A stretch of 64,000 bases of DNA from Streptomyces sp. CC0208. Lineage in GTDB: Bacteria; Actinomycetota; Actinomycetes; Streptomycetales; Streptomycetaceae. Positions 16,607 through 24,376 of the stretch are shown in pieces. How positions within the stretch are numbered: the first letter of the stretch is position 1; each line of letters starts with the position of its first letter. The stretch covers positions 6,510,001 through 6,574,000 of the forward strand of contig NZ_CP031969.1 of assembly GCF_003443735.1 (NCBI RefSeq), read 5' to 3'. The notes beneath the pieces were generated by a model that did no database searches, was not told the DNA's origin, and was given only the letters and a program-made list of their open reading frames with translations. Made by a program: the position numbers and the translations under genes.

Positions 16607-16831
16607 GTGTACATCTGCAGTTGCTTCGGCGTCACCGAGCAGCAGGTCAAGAAGCACGCGGCGGACGGTGCCTGCACTCCCCGCCAGATCGCCTCCGCCT
16701 GCAAGGCGGGCACCGACTGCGGTTCCTGTGTGCGACGCATTCAGGCCCTTCTGGGCCGCGGGGCGTGCTCGCGGGGCGAACTCGTCGAGAAGGGCGAGCC
16801 CACCCGCGCCGCACTGGACGAGGCCGCCTAG
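16607..16831 (+). CDS. bfd: Bacterioferritin-associated ferredoxin
   Basis: A 74-residue Bfd-type [2Fe-2S] protein. Four Cys ligands occur as a CxC pair in MYICSCFGV and a CxxC pair in GTDCGSCVRR; the cluster-binding helix-turn fold is completed by PRQIASACKAG. It reduces stored ferric iron in bacterioferritin for release. GTG 16607 has the GGGAGG site 8 bases upstream; the GTG at 16598 overlaps that site. It is convergent with bfr, with only 10 bases between them, and is preceded by an iron box. Confidence 0.9.
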   Translation: MYICSCFGVTEQQVKKHAADGACTPRQIASACKAGTDCGSCVRRIQALLGRGACSRGELVEKGEPTRAALDEAA

Positions 16832-16841
16832 CTCGGGTCGC

Positions 16842-17321
16842 TCAGCTCTCCGGCTGCTCGATCAGCTGTGCGATGTACAGCGCCTCGCCGAGCTTCTCCA
16901 GAAGCTCCAGCTGTGTGTCGAGATAGTCGATGTGGTGCTCCTCGTCCGCGAGGATCGACTCGAAGATGTTCGCCGACGTGATGTCACCCTTGGCGCGCAT
17001 CACCTCGATACCGCGCTTGAGGCGGTCGATGGCCTCGACCTCGACCTGCCGGTCGGCCTCGAACATCTCCTTGACGGTCTGGCCCACGCGCACGTGGAAC
17101 AGCCGCTGGTAGTTCGGCAGGCCCTCCAGGAAGAGGATGCGGTCGGTGAGGACCTCGGCGTGCTTCATCTCGTCGAACGACTCGTGGCGCGTGTACTTCG
17201 CGAGCTTCGTCCAGCCGAAGTTCTCCTGCATCTTCGCGTGCAGGAAGTACTGGTTGATCGCGGTGAGCTCGCCCGTGAGCTGCTCGTTGAGGAATTCGAT
17301 GACCTCGGGGTCGCCCTGCAT
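16842..17321 (-). CDS. bfr: Bacterioferritin
   Basis: A 159-residue haem-containing ferritin forming a 24-mer iron store. All ferroxidase ligands are at the canonical numbers: Glu18, Glu51, His54, Glu94, Glu127, His130. The haem-ligating Met52 is present in FDEMKHAE, so it is a true bacterioferritin and not a plain ferritin. An AAGGAG site precedes the ATG at 17321; a start six codons earlier would remove that spacing. It is convergent with bfd. Confidence 0.96.
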   Translation of the reverse strand: MQGDPEVIEFLNEQLTGELTAINQYFLHAKMQENFGWTKLAKYTRHESFDEMKHAEVLTDRILFLEGLPNYQRLFHVRVGQTVKEMFEADRQVEVEAIDRLKRGIEVMRAKGDITSANIFESILADEEHHIDYLDTQLELLEKLGEALYIAQLIEQPES

Positions 17322-17405
17322 CGCAGAGGCTCCTTCCAACCGTGGGGAACTGGCAGGCTGCGCCGCATCCTTGCACCGGCGAAGAAGATCGTCCAGTAAG
17401 CCCTC

Positions 17406-17416
17406 ACTTAGTAAGT
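17406..17416. promoter_or_regulatory. Short AT-rich palindrome in the bfr upstream region
   Basis: ACTTAGTAAGT is a near-perfect palindrome in an unusually AT-rich stretch (17400-17440) between bfr and the divergent molybdopterin oxidoreductase gene, and is followed by GCTTAGTCC. It may be an operator for either gene. The binding protein is unknown. Confidence 0.35.
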
Positions 17417-17498
17417 AAGGGCATGCTTAGTCCGATATAGGGGGCATTGGGGGGAGCCTGGTCAGGTGCATCGCCTCGGGTCTGTCAGGATGGAAGGC

Positions 17499-18131
17499 AT
17501 GGGTCAGCCGGTGGAGCGGGAGAGTGGAGAAGCGGCGAACTCCGAGCTTCCGCCGGGGCAGCGACTGCAGCGCGGCTGGCCCGTCACGCACTACGGCCCC
17601 GTCCCCAGGTTCCGGCCCGAGCGCTGGGAGTTCCGGGTCTTCGGTGCCACCGCGGACGACGAGAAGCACTGCTGGAACCACGAGGAGTTCACGGCCCTGC
17701 CGTACACCACCGTCGTGGGCGACCTGCACTGTGTGACGAAGTTCAGCATGCTGGGCGCCGAGTGGGGCGGTGTCCCGGCCCGCGCGATCCTGGACATCGC
17801 CCCGCCCGCGCCGGCGGTCACCCATGTGATGGTCTGGGCCGAGTACGGCTTCAGCTCCAACCTGCGGCTCGACGACTTCGCGTCCGAGCGCACGATCTTC
17901 GCCACCCACAAGGACGGGGAGCTGCTGACCGCGGAGCACGGGTTTCCACTCCGGCTGGTCGTCCCCCATCTGTACGCCTGGAAGGGGCCCAAATGGGTCC
18001 GCGGCGTGGAGTACATGACCGCCGACCGGCGCGGGTTCTGGGAGGAGCGCGGCTACCACAACGTCGGCGACCCCTGGAAGCAGCAGCGGTACTCGTACCA
18101 GGAGGAGCCGGGGGACGGCCCCGAGTTGTGA
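17499..18131 (+). CDS. Molybdopterin-dependent oxidoreductase, sulfite-oxidase family
   Basis: A 210-residue protein with the oxidoreductase molybdopterin-binding fold. It has an N-terminal HYGPVPRFRPERWEFRVFG, then the Moco-ligating Cys in DLHCVTKFS, MVWAEYGFSSNL, PLRLVVPHLYAWKGPKWV and a C-terminal WEERGYHNVGDPW. It lacks a signal peptide and the dimerisation domain of sulfite oxidase, like short YedY/MsrP-type relatives, so it is probably cytoplasmic. Substrate and electron partner are unknown. The start (ATG 17499 or 17490) is not decided by a clear ribosome site. Confidence 0.82.
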   Translation: MGQPVERESGEAANSELPPGQRLQRGWPVTHYGPVPRFRPERWEFRVFGATADDEKHCWNHEEFTALPYTTVVGDLHCVTKFSMLGAEWGGVPARAILDIAPPAPAVTHVMVWAEYGFSSNLRLDDFASERTIFATHKDGELLTAEHGFPLRLVVPHLYAWKGPKWVRGVEYMTADRRGFWEERGYHNVGDPWKQQRYSYQEEPGDGPEL

Positions 18132-18134
18132 CGC

Positions 18135-18587
18135 TCAGTGGGCGTGGTGCTGGTGGACCACGGCGTGCCCCTTGCCGCGGCCGATCATCCACTTGTTGAC
18201 CGGCACGGTGACGACGAACGCGACGGCCAGCGAGATCGCCAGCGACGCCCAGAACAGCAGATCGACGAGTTCCGCGTCCATGGCGTCCGGCCACAGGGCG
18301 ATCACGCCGTTGTCGATCAGCTCCATCACGGCGATGGACAGGGTGTCGGCGGCCAGCGCCACCCGAAGCGCGGCCCGGAAGCCCATGCCGGCCTTCAGGA
18401 CCCCGCGCAGGGTGAGGGAGTAGCCGAAGAAGAAGGCCAGGATGATCGCCAGCACGGTGGTCGCCAGGTTGCCCCACCCCAGCGCGGTACCGATGACCAT
18501 CCCGAGCACCTCGCCGATGGCGCAGCCGGTGAGGCAGTGGAGGGTGGCCTGGACGGCTGTGGACCATCCGGGTGCCTGGTGCCGCAT
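18135..18587 (-). CDS. DUF4396 membrane protein with His-rich C-terminus
   Basis: A 150-residue integral membrane protein with about four hydrophobic segments: TLHCLTGCAIGEVLGMVIG, TTVLAIILAFFFGYSLTL, the LRVALAADTLSIAVMEL region and LLFWASLAISLAVAFVVTV. It ends in a His-rich tail GKGHAVVHQHHAH that could bind metal. The ATG at 18587 follows a G-rich site. A perfect palindrome with CsoR-operator character lies 43 bases upstream, so copper- or metal-responsive control is likely. It is convergent with the molybdopterin protein gene, 3 bases apart. Confidence 0.8.
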   Translation of the reverse strand: MRHQAPGWSTAVQATLHCLTGCAIGEVLGMVIGTALGWGNLATTVLAIILAFFFGYSLTLRGVLKAGMGFRAALRVALAADTLSIAVMELIDNGVIALWPDAMDAELVDLLFWASLAISLAVAFVVTVPVNKWMIGRGKGHAVVHQHHAH

Positions 18588-18630
18588 GAGTGCCCCCAAT
18601 GTCAGTGACGGTTCCTGTACGCGGAACCGT

Positions 18631-18647
18631 ATACCCCCTGGGGGTAT
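18631..18647. promoter_or_regulatory. Perfect palindrome resembling a CsoR/RcnR operator
   Basis: ATACCCCCTGGGGGTAT is a perfect 17-base palindrome (8+1+8). G/C tracts flanked by TAT/ATA are the hallmark of operators for CsoR-family copper or nickel sensors. It lies 43 bases before the DUF4396 start and 25 bases after the stop of endonuclease IV, so the DUF4396 gene is the only sensible target. Confidence 0.7.
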
Positions 18648-18672
18648 TCCCGCTCCTGAATTCGTTGCCGAG

Positions 18673-19536
18673 TCAGCCGTCCCGGAGCTTCTTCAGCCGC
18701 TCCACGTCCGCCGCGTGTCCCTCCTTGCCGCCGGGGGTCTCGATGATCAGGGGGACGCCCTCGGTGGCGGGGTGGGTCATCAGGGCGCGGAACGGGTCCT
18801 CGCCGATATGGCCGGAGCCGATGTTCTCGTGGCGGTCCTTGTGGGCGCCGACGACGTCCTTGGAGTCGTTGGCGTGGATCAGCTTCAGACGGCCCTCGCC
18901 GACCGTGTCCACCAGCAGGTCGAGCGTCTGGTGCATGCCGGAGGGGCCGGTCAGGTCGTGGCCGGCGGCGAAGATGTGGCAGGTGTCCAGGCAGACGCCC
19001 AGTTTCGGATGGGCGTCCAGGGCCTCGAAGTACGGGCCGAAGTCCCAGGTGCGGGAACAGAGCGAGGCGCCCTGGCCGGCGGTCGACTCCAGGAGCAGGT
19101 ACGGGTCGTCGTCGTGGGTGAGTTCGTCGAGGAGCGGCAGCAGGTGCTCGCGGACCTGCTTCAGGGCCACGGAACGGTCCCGGCCGCCGGTCGCGCTGCC
19201 CGTGTGCACGACGACACCGAGCGCGCCGATCTCGCGCCCGCGCCTCAGGGAGTGCCGGAGCGAGTCGACCGACTTCTCCACCGTGGCCTCGGTGTGCGAG
19301 CCGAAGTTGATCAGATAGGGGGCGTGGACGTACGCCGGGATCGACCGTTCGGCGCAGGTCTCGCGGAACGCCTCGTCCTGGCGGGGGCTCCCGACGGGGG
19401 TGGCCCAGCCGCGTGGGTTGGCGACGAAGACCTGCACGGTCTCGGCGTCGAGGTCCTGGGCGTACGACAGGCCCACCGAGTGGAGACCGCCGGCCACCGG
19501 GACGTGGCCGCCGACGGGGTTGCGCTGAGTTGTCAC
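18673..19536 (-). CDS. nfo: Deoxyribonuclease IV (AP endonuclease IV)
   Basis: A 287-residue TIM-barrel AP endonuclease that nicks DNA at abasic sites. The family's zinc-site motifs are visible: VHAPYLINFGS, VVVHTGS, LLLESTAGQG, GVCLDTCHIFAAGHD, LIHANDSKD, DRHENIGSGHIG and LIIETPG. The start is GTG at 19536; the length is normal for bacterial EndoIV. It precedes the DUF4396 gene on the same strand but is separated by the palindromic operator. Confidence 0.92.
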   Translation of the reverse strand: MTTQRNPVGGHVPVAGGLHSVGLSYAQDLDAETVQVFVANPRGWATPVGSPRQDEAFRETCAERSIPAYVHAPYLINFGSHTEATVEKSVDSLRHSLRRGREIGALGVVVHTGSATGGRDRSVALKQVREHLLPLLDELTHDDDPYLLLESTAGQGASLCSRTWDFGPYFEALDAHPKLGVCLDTCHIFAAGHDLTGPSGMHQTLDLLVDTVGEGRLKLIHANDSKDVVGAHKDRHENIGSGHIGEDPFRALMTHPATEGVPLIIETPGGKEGHAADVERLKKLRDG

Positions 19537-19615
19537 CGGTCAAGGGTGCCATTGCCTGCGGGGCCTGAACGGGGTGGGGTTCCCTGGGCAGGTGTGGCGA
19601 GGGTGCCTGCGCCCG

Positions 19616-21553
19616 TCAGCGAATGGTGATCGTGATGGTCGAGCCCTTGGGCGCCGTGTCCCCGCCGTCCACCGACTGCTTCTTCACGGTGTCGCCGAAC
19701 AGGCCCAGCAGGCCGCGGTCCTCGTCGACCTGGAAGCCCGCGTCCTCCAGCTCGGCCTTGGCGTCGTCCACGCTGTCGCCCGTGACGTCCGGGACCTCGA
19801 CCATCACCGGGCCCTTGGAGACCGTCAGCGTGACGGTGTCGCCCTCGGCCGCCTGGCTGTCGGCGGTCGGGGTCTGCTTGGCGACCTGGCCCGCGTCGTA
19901 CTCGGAGTTGACCCGGGTGGTGGCGACCTCGACCTTCAGGCCGGCCTCCGCCAGATCGGCCTTGGCGTCGGCCAGGTCCTCGCCGGTGACGTCCGGGACG
20001 TCGACCGGGGCGCCCTTGCTGACGGTGAGCGCCACGGCCGAGCCGGCGCGCAGTGTGGTGCCGACCTCGGGGTCGGTGCCGATCACGAACCCCTTCGGGA
20101 CGTCGTCACTGAACTCCCGGGTGGCCATGCCCGGCTCCAGTCCCTCCGCCTTCAGCCGGGCTCTCGCCTTGCCCAGTGCCCACCCGTCCACGTCGGGCAC
20201 CTTCACCGTCTGCGGGCCCTTGGAGAGGGTGAGCGACACGGAGTCGTGGCTCCGGATCCGGCTGCCGGCCCCCGGGTCCGTGCTGATGACGGTGCCGCGC
20301 TTCACGGTGTCGCTGTAGGCGTACGTGACCTTGCCGGTCTCCAGATTGGCCTCGTCCAGCCGGTCCCTGGCCTGTGCCTCGGTCTTCGTCAGGAGGGCCG
20401 GGACGTGGGTGAACTGGCCGGAGTTGATGTACCAGACCCCTGCCCCGAGCCCGAGGGCCAGCAGGACCGCGGCGACGATCAGGAGCGGGCCGCGCCGACG
20501 GCCGCCCGAGGAGCGCTCACGCCGGGACGGCGGGAGCGGGGGGCTCTGCAGGACGCTGGTGCGGTGGTACCCCGGCTGGGGCTCGTCCTCGTTGACCGGC
20601 AGCAGGCGCGGCACGGTCAGCGAGCGCGGGATCACGCTCGTACGGTTCTCGGCGCCCCCGTACTCCGTGGCGAGCGCCTGCGGGGGCACCGCGTCCAGCT
20701 GGTCGGCGCTCAGCCGTCCGCGGGCCTCGCGGGTCTGCGCGAGCAGGGCCACGGCGTCGTACGGACGCAGGTCCGGGGTGCGGGCGGTCGCCGACGCGAC
20801 CAGCTCGTCCAGTTCGTACGGCAGTCCCGGGACCACGGCTGAGGGCGGCGGGACGTCCTCGTGGAGGTGCTTGTACAGGACTATCGCGGGGGATTCGCCT
20901 TCGTGCGGCTGGCTGCCGGTCAGCATCTCGTACAGGACGACTCCGCACGCGTACACGTCGACGCGGGCGTCCGCGGCCCCGGGTTGGTCGATCTGCTCGG
21001 GCGAGAGATAGGACACGGTGCCGAGGACGGCTCCGGTGGTGCTGGTCACGGTGTTCACGGACCGCACGAGACCGAAGTCGGCGACCTTGACCCGGCCGTC
21101 GTCCCCGATCAGGACGTTCTCCGGCTTCATGTCCCGGTGCACGAAACCGGCGCGGTGCGCGGCACCGAGCGCGGCGAGCACCGGTTCCAGGATGTCCAGG
21201 GCGGCGCGCGGCTGCAGCGCCCCGCGCTCGCGCAGCACGTCACGCAGGGTGCAGCCGGCCACGTACTCCATCGCGAGGTAGACGTACGACCCGTCGGTGC
21301 CCTGGTCGAAGACCTGCACGACGTTGGGGTGGGAGAGCCGGGCGACGGACTTGGCCTCCCGGATGAACCGCTCGACGAAAATCCCGTCCGCCGCGAGCGC
21401 GGGGTGCATCACCTTGAGCGCGAGCACGCGGTCCAGACGGGTGTCCAGGGCCCGGTAGACCGTGGCCATCCCGCCGACCGCGATGCGCGCGTCCACGCGA
21501 TAGCGGCCGTCGAGCACCTGCCCGACCAGCGGGTCCTGAAGGGTCGTATCCAC
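19616..21553 (-). CDS. Ser/Thr protein kinase with four PASTA domains
   Basis: A 645-residue membrane kinase. The catalytic domain (about 18-280) has VGGMATVYRA, the ATP Lys in LALKVM, HRDMKPENVL, DFG in VADFGLV and GTVSYLSPEQ. A cytoplasmic linker is followed by one transmembrane helix (LLIVAAVLLALGLGAGVWYI, about 375-395) and four extracellular PASTA repeats; the last has a small insert GLLGLFGD. PASTA kinases sense peptidoglycan or lipid II, fitting the dcw cluster further along. A TAGACT hexamer 7 bases before GTG 21553 suggests a leaderless mRNA. The frame stays open far upstream through thiG, but that is not coding. The M. tuberculosis neighbour is pknL. Confidence 0.92.
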   Translation of the reverse strand: MDTTLQDPLVGQVLDGRYRVDARIAVGGMATVYRALDTRLDRVLALKVMHPALAADGIFVERFIREAKSVARLSHPNVVQVFDQGTDGSYVYLAMEYVAGCTLRDVLRERGALQPRAALDILEPVLAALGAAHRAGFVHRDMKPENVLIGDDGRVKVADFGLVRSVNTVTSTTGAVLGTVSYLSPEQIDQPGAADARVDVYACGVVLYEMLTGSQPHEGESPAIVLYKHLHEDVPPPSAVVPGLPYELDELVASATARTPDLRPYDAVALLAQTREARGRLSADQLDAVPPQALATEYGGAENRTSVIPRSLTVPRLLPVNEDEPQPGYHRTSVLQSPPLPPSRRERSSGGRRRGPLLIVAAVLLALGLGAGVWYINSGQFTHVPALLTKTEAQARDRLDEANLETGKVTYAYSDTVKRGTVISTDPGAGSRIRSHDSVSLTLSKGPQTVKVPDVDGWALGKARARLKAEGLEPGMATREFSDDVPKGFVIGTDPEVGTTLRAGSAVALTVSKGAPVDVPDVTGEDLADAKADLAEAGLKVEVATTRVNSEYDAGQVAKQTPTADSQAAEGDTVTLTVSKGPVMVEVPDVTGDSVDDAKAELEDAGFQVDEDRGLLGLFGDTVKKQSVDGGDTAPKGSTITITIR

Positions 21554-21672
21554 GCAGGCGAGTCTACGAGCCGCCGCCGACAGTCCATCCGGTTCGGCGG
21601 ATTTGGCGGCCGTACTGCAGCTGACCTGTGACGGAGGTCGCACCTGCCCGTGTCCCAGGCCGAACGTGTGTT

Positions 21673-22467
21673 TCAGAAGGCGGGGCGTTCCGGGTCCAGT
21701 ACGGCCCTGCCCGCCACCGGGGAGGACGCCTCGGCGAAATGCCGCCGCGGGATGCGTCCCGCCCGGTACGCCAGCCGTCCGGCCTCCACCGCGTGCCGCA
21801 TCGCGTGCGCCATCAGCTCCGGCTCCTGCGCCCGTGTCACCGCCGAGGCGAGCATCACACCCGCGCAGCCGAGTTCCATCGCCAGGGCCGCGTCCGAGGC
21901 CGTGCCCGCTCCCGCGTCCAGGATCACCGGCACGCGCGCGTGCTCGACGATCAGCTGGAAGTTGTGCGGGTTGCGGATGCCGAGCCCGGAGCCGATCGGG
22001 GAGCCGAGCGGCATGATCGCCGCGCAGCCCACGTCCTCCAGCTTGCGGGCCAGCACGGGGTCGTCGTTCGTGTACGGCAGCACCGTGAAGCCGTCGTCCA
22101 CCAGGGTCTCCGCCGCGTCCAGGAGCTCTATGGGGTCCGGCAGGAGGGTGCGCTCGTCGGCGATGACCTCCAGCTTGACCAGGTCGGTGCCGAGCGCCTC
22201 GCGCGCGAGGCGGGCCGTCAGGACGGCCTCCCCGGCGGTGAAGCAGCCGGCCGTGTTCGGGAGCACCCGGATGCCGAGCTTGTCCAGTACGGACAGCACC
22301 GAGCCGTGCACCGAGGGGTTCACCCGGCGCATCGCGACGGTCGTCAGCTCGGTGCCGGAGGCGAGCAGCGCCCGCTCCAGCACGTCCAGGCTGGGCGCTC
22401 CGCCCGTGCCCATGATCAGCCGGGACGAGAAGGACGTACCGCCGATGACGAAGGGATCGTCGGCCAT
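21673..22467 (-). CDS. thiG: Thiazole synthase ThiG
   Basis: A 264-residue TIM-barrel enzyme forming the thiazole phosphate of thiamine from deoxyxylulose 5-phosphate, dehydroglycine and ThiS thiocarboxylate. The Schiff-base Lys is in LVKLEVIAD; SRLIMGTGG, RRVNPSVHG, PNTAGCFTA, GIRNPHNF and DAGAGTASDAA are conserved. It is the third gene of thiO-thiS-thiG, starting 3 bases after thiS ends. Confidence 0.96.
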   Translation of the reverse strand: MADDPFVIGGTSFSSRLIMGTGGAPSLDVLERALLASGTELTTVAMRRVNPSVHGSVLSVLDKLGIRVLPNTAGCFTAGEAVLTARLAREALGTDLVKLEVIADERTLLPDPIELLDAAETLVDDGFTVLPYTNDDPVLARKLEDVGCAAIMPLGSPIGSGLGIRNPHNFQLIVEHARVPVILDAGAGTASDAALAMELGCAGVMLASAVTRAQEPELMAHAMRHAVEAGRLAYRAGRIPRRHFAEASSPVAGRAVLDPERPAF

Positions 22468-22470
22468 GGG

Positions 22471-22671
22471 TCAGCCTCCTTGGACGGCGGTGAGGACTTC
22501 CACGCGGTCTCCCTCGGCGAGGGACGTCGAGGGCCACTGAGCGCGCGGGACGACGGTCTCGTTGAGCGCGGCGGCCACCCCGGAGGGCGCCGGCGTCAGC
22601 GCCCGCACCACGGTGTCGAGAGCCGTGCCGGGAGCGAACTCCCGCGGCTCCCCGTTGACGGAGATGTTCAT
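22471..22671 (-). CDS. thiS: Sulfur carrier protein ThiS
   Basis: A 66-residue ubiquitin-like protein ending in the essential Gly-Gly, which is thiocarboxylated to donate sulfur to thiazole. It begins MNISVNGEPREF and has ALNETVVPRAQW and LAEGDRVEVLTAVQGG, all typical. It overlaps thiO by 4 bases (ATGA), so the two are translationally coupled. Confidence 0.94.
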   Translation of the reverse strand: MNISVNGEPREFAPGTALDTVVRALTPAPSGVAAALNETVVPRAQWPSTSLAEGDRVEVLTAVQGG

Positions 22672-23831
22672 GCCGGCTGCTCCAGGAGTCCCGTGGCGGC
22701 GAATCGCCTCGGGGTGAACGGGCGCGCCACATCGGGGAGTTCACCCGTCGTCAGGACGTGCGCCATGGCGTCCCCGGTGATCGGCGTGAGCAGCACGCCA
22801 TTGCGGTAGTGGCCGGTCGCGAGCACCAGCCCGGGCAGTTCCGTCGGGCCGAGCAGCGGGGCGTTGTCCGGGGAGCCCGGGCGCAGTCCCGCGCGGGTCT
22901 CCGTCAGCGGCAGCTCGGTGATGCCGGGGACCAGTTCGTGCGCGTCCCGCAACAACTCGTACACCCCGCCCGCGGTCACCGTCGTGTCCCAGCCCAGCTC
23001 CTCGCTGGTCGCGCCGATCACCAGCTCGCCGCTCTCGCGCGGCACCAGGTAGACGTGACTGCCGCGCACGATCGCCCGCACGGTACGGCTCAGGAAGGGC
23101 GCGTGGCGCGGCGGCACGGTCAGCCGCAGCACCTGCCCCTTGACGGGCCGTACGGGAGGCAGGAGGGCCTGCGGGACCCCTTCCAGGCGGCCGCCGAAGC
23201 TTCCGGCGGCGAGCACCACCTGGTCCGCGCCCAGTTCCTGGCCGTCCGTGGTGGCGACCCCGGCGGCCCGGTCCCCTGCGACCCGCAGACGCTGCGCCCA
23301 CATGCGGTGGAACACCACGCCCGCCCGTTCGCACGCGGTCAGCAACGCGCGCGTGAGGCGGCGCGGGTCGATCTGGTGGTCACCGTCCACCCGCAGCCCG
23401 CCCCGCACCCCCGGCGCGAGCATCGGCTCCAGGCGCCGGCACTCCCGGCCGGACAGCCACTCCGACTCCAGCCCCGACTGCCGCTGGAGCGCGTGCAGTT
23501 CGCGAAGGTGCGCGCGGTCGTCGGCGTCCAGGGCGACGGCGAGGGTGCCGCAGCGGCGGTAGCCGAGGTCGTGTCCGGTCAGCTCGGTGAGTTCGGCCAC
23601 GAAGGCGGGATAGCGGTGGGCGGAGGCGAGGTTCAGGCCCAGCAGGGTCTGCTCGCCGTAGTGCAGTTCGGTGACCGCGGCCAGCATCCCGGCGGCCACC
23701 TGGGCGGCCCCGCCGCCCGGTTCGGGGTCCACGACGGCCGTGGTGAGACCGCGTTGCGCGGCCCGCCAGGCCGTGACCAGGCCGATGATGCCGCCCCCGA
23801 CGACGAGGACGTCTGACGTACGTGAGGACAT
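22668..23831 (-). CDS. thiO: Glycine oxidase ThiO
   Basis: A 387-residue FAD-dependent amine oxidase making the glycine imine for thiazole synthesis. The Rossmann motif VLVVGGGIIGLVTAWRAAQRG is at residues 8-28; GYRRCGTLAVA, LAAGSFGG, PVKGQVL, YLVPRESGELVIGAT and a C-terminal ATGHYRNGVLLTPITG match the DAO family. It is first in the operon, under a TPP riboswitch. The ATG at 23831 follows a GGGAGGGG ribosome site within the riboswitch 3' end. The longer open frame upstream runs through the riboswitch and was rejected. Confidence 0.94.
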   Translation of the reverse strand: MSSRTSDVLVVGGGIIGLVTAWRAAQRGLTTAVVDPEPGGGAAQVAAGMLAAVTELHYGEQTLLGLNLASAHRYPAFVAELTELTGHDLGYRRCGTLAVALDADDRAHLRELHALQRQSGLESEWLSGRECRRLEPMLAPGVRGGLRVDGDHQIDPRRLTRALLTACERAGVVFHRMWAQRLRVAGDRAAGVATTDGQELGADQVVLAAGSFGGRLEGVPQALLPPVRPVKGQVLRLTVPPRHAPFLSRTVRAIVRGSHVYLVPRESGELVIGATSEELGWDTTVTAGGVYELLRDAHELVPGITELPLTETRAGLRPGSPDNAPLLGPTELPGLVLATGHYRNGVLLTPITGDAMAHVLTTGELPDVARPFTPRRFAATGLLEQPA

Positions 23832-23842
23832 GGGCGTCCAGC

Positions 23843-23936
23843 CCCTCCCTTCGCCGGCATGACCCGGATCAGGTTCGTACGGTCGGAGGCCGCCCAGCCT
23901 CCCTCTCAGCCCGGTACGTCCGGGCTCCCGCGAGTG
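23843..23936 (-). ncRNA. TPP riboswitch (thi box) controlling thiO-thiS-thiG
   Basis: The minus strand carries the conserved thi-box blocks: a GGGAGCCCGG stem, GGGCTGAGAGGG in the pyrimidine-sensing arm and ACCTGATCCGGGTCATGCCG in the pyrophosphate-sensing arm, ending in GCGAAGGGAGGGG. The last block includes the thiO ribosome site, so TPP binding probably blocks translation initiation directly. thiE at 26569 has no such element. Confidence 0.95.
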
Positions 23937-23993
23937 CTCTACGTTGGCCACCCTAGCCCGTGTTCGTGTGCCTCTGTAAGGGAGCCCGCCGCC

Positions 23994-24344
23994 ATGCCCC
24001 GCTCGCTCGACGGCCTTGTCCTCGCCCCGGTGGCCGATCAGGCCCCAGGTCAGGTCGGGACGCGGACCCGGTTCACCTACCACGAGCAGGACGGGGAGAT
24101 CTGGGCCGAGTACGCGGGCGGTGACGTCGTCCGCGGACATCTCGTCGGCACGCGCGCGGGGGACCGGCTCGACTTCCGTTACGTGCAGCTCAAGCACGAC
24201 GGAACGACCTCCTCCGGGCACTGCGTGTCGACGGTCGTGGAACTTCCCGACGGCCGGGTGCGGCTGGAGGAGACCTGGGAGTGGGAGTCGCAGCCGGGCC
24301 GCGGGACAAGCGTTGTGGAGCAGGTCACCGCGCACGACTCCTGA
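23994..24344 (+). CDS. Conserved hypothetical protein
   Basis: A 116-residue small soluble beta-rich protein. It reads TRFTYHEQDGEIWAEYAGGD, then GHLVGTRAGDRLDFRYVQL, then a GHCVSTVVELPDGRVRLEETWEWES segment. The pattern matches a small family widely but doubtfully labelled 'n-acetylglutamate synthase' in databases; I see no acetyltransferase motif. The start is ATG 23994 with AAGGGAG upstream. It is divergent from the thiamine operon and 32 bases before the FAD reductase gene. Confidence 0.7.
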   Translation: MPRSLDGLVLAPVADQAPGQVGTRTRFTYHEQDGEIWAEYAGGDVVRGHLVGTRAGDRLDFRYVQLKHDGTTSSGHCVSTVVELPDGRVRLEETWEWESQPGRGTSVVEQVTAHDS

Positions 24345-24376
24345 CTGACTGATTGTCAGCTGGCTATGGTGATCAA

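Noticed and set aside
19616..22744. A 1042-codon open frame on the minus strand through the kinase, thiG and thiS
   Set aside because: Only the part from 21553 encodes kinase and PASTA domains; the upstream extension overlaps thiG and thiS, which have clear family motifs in their own frames.
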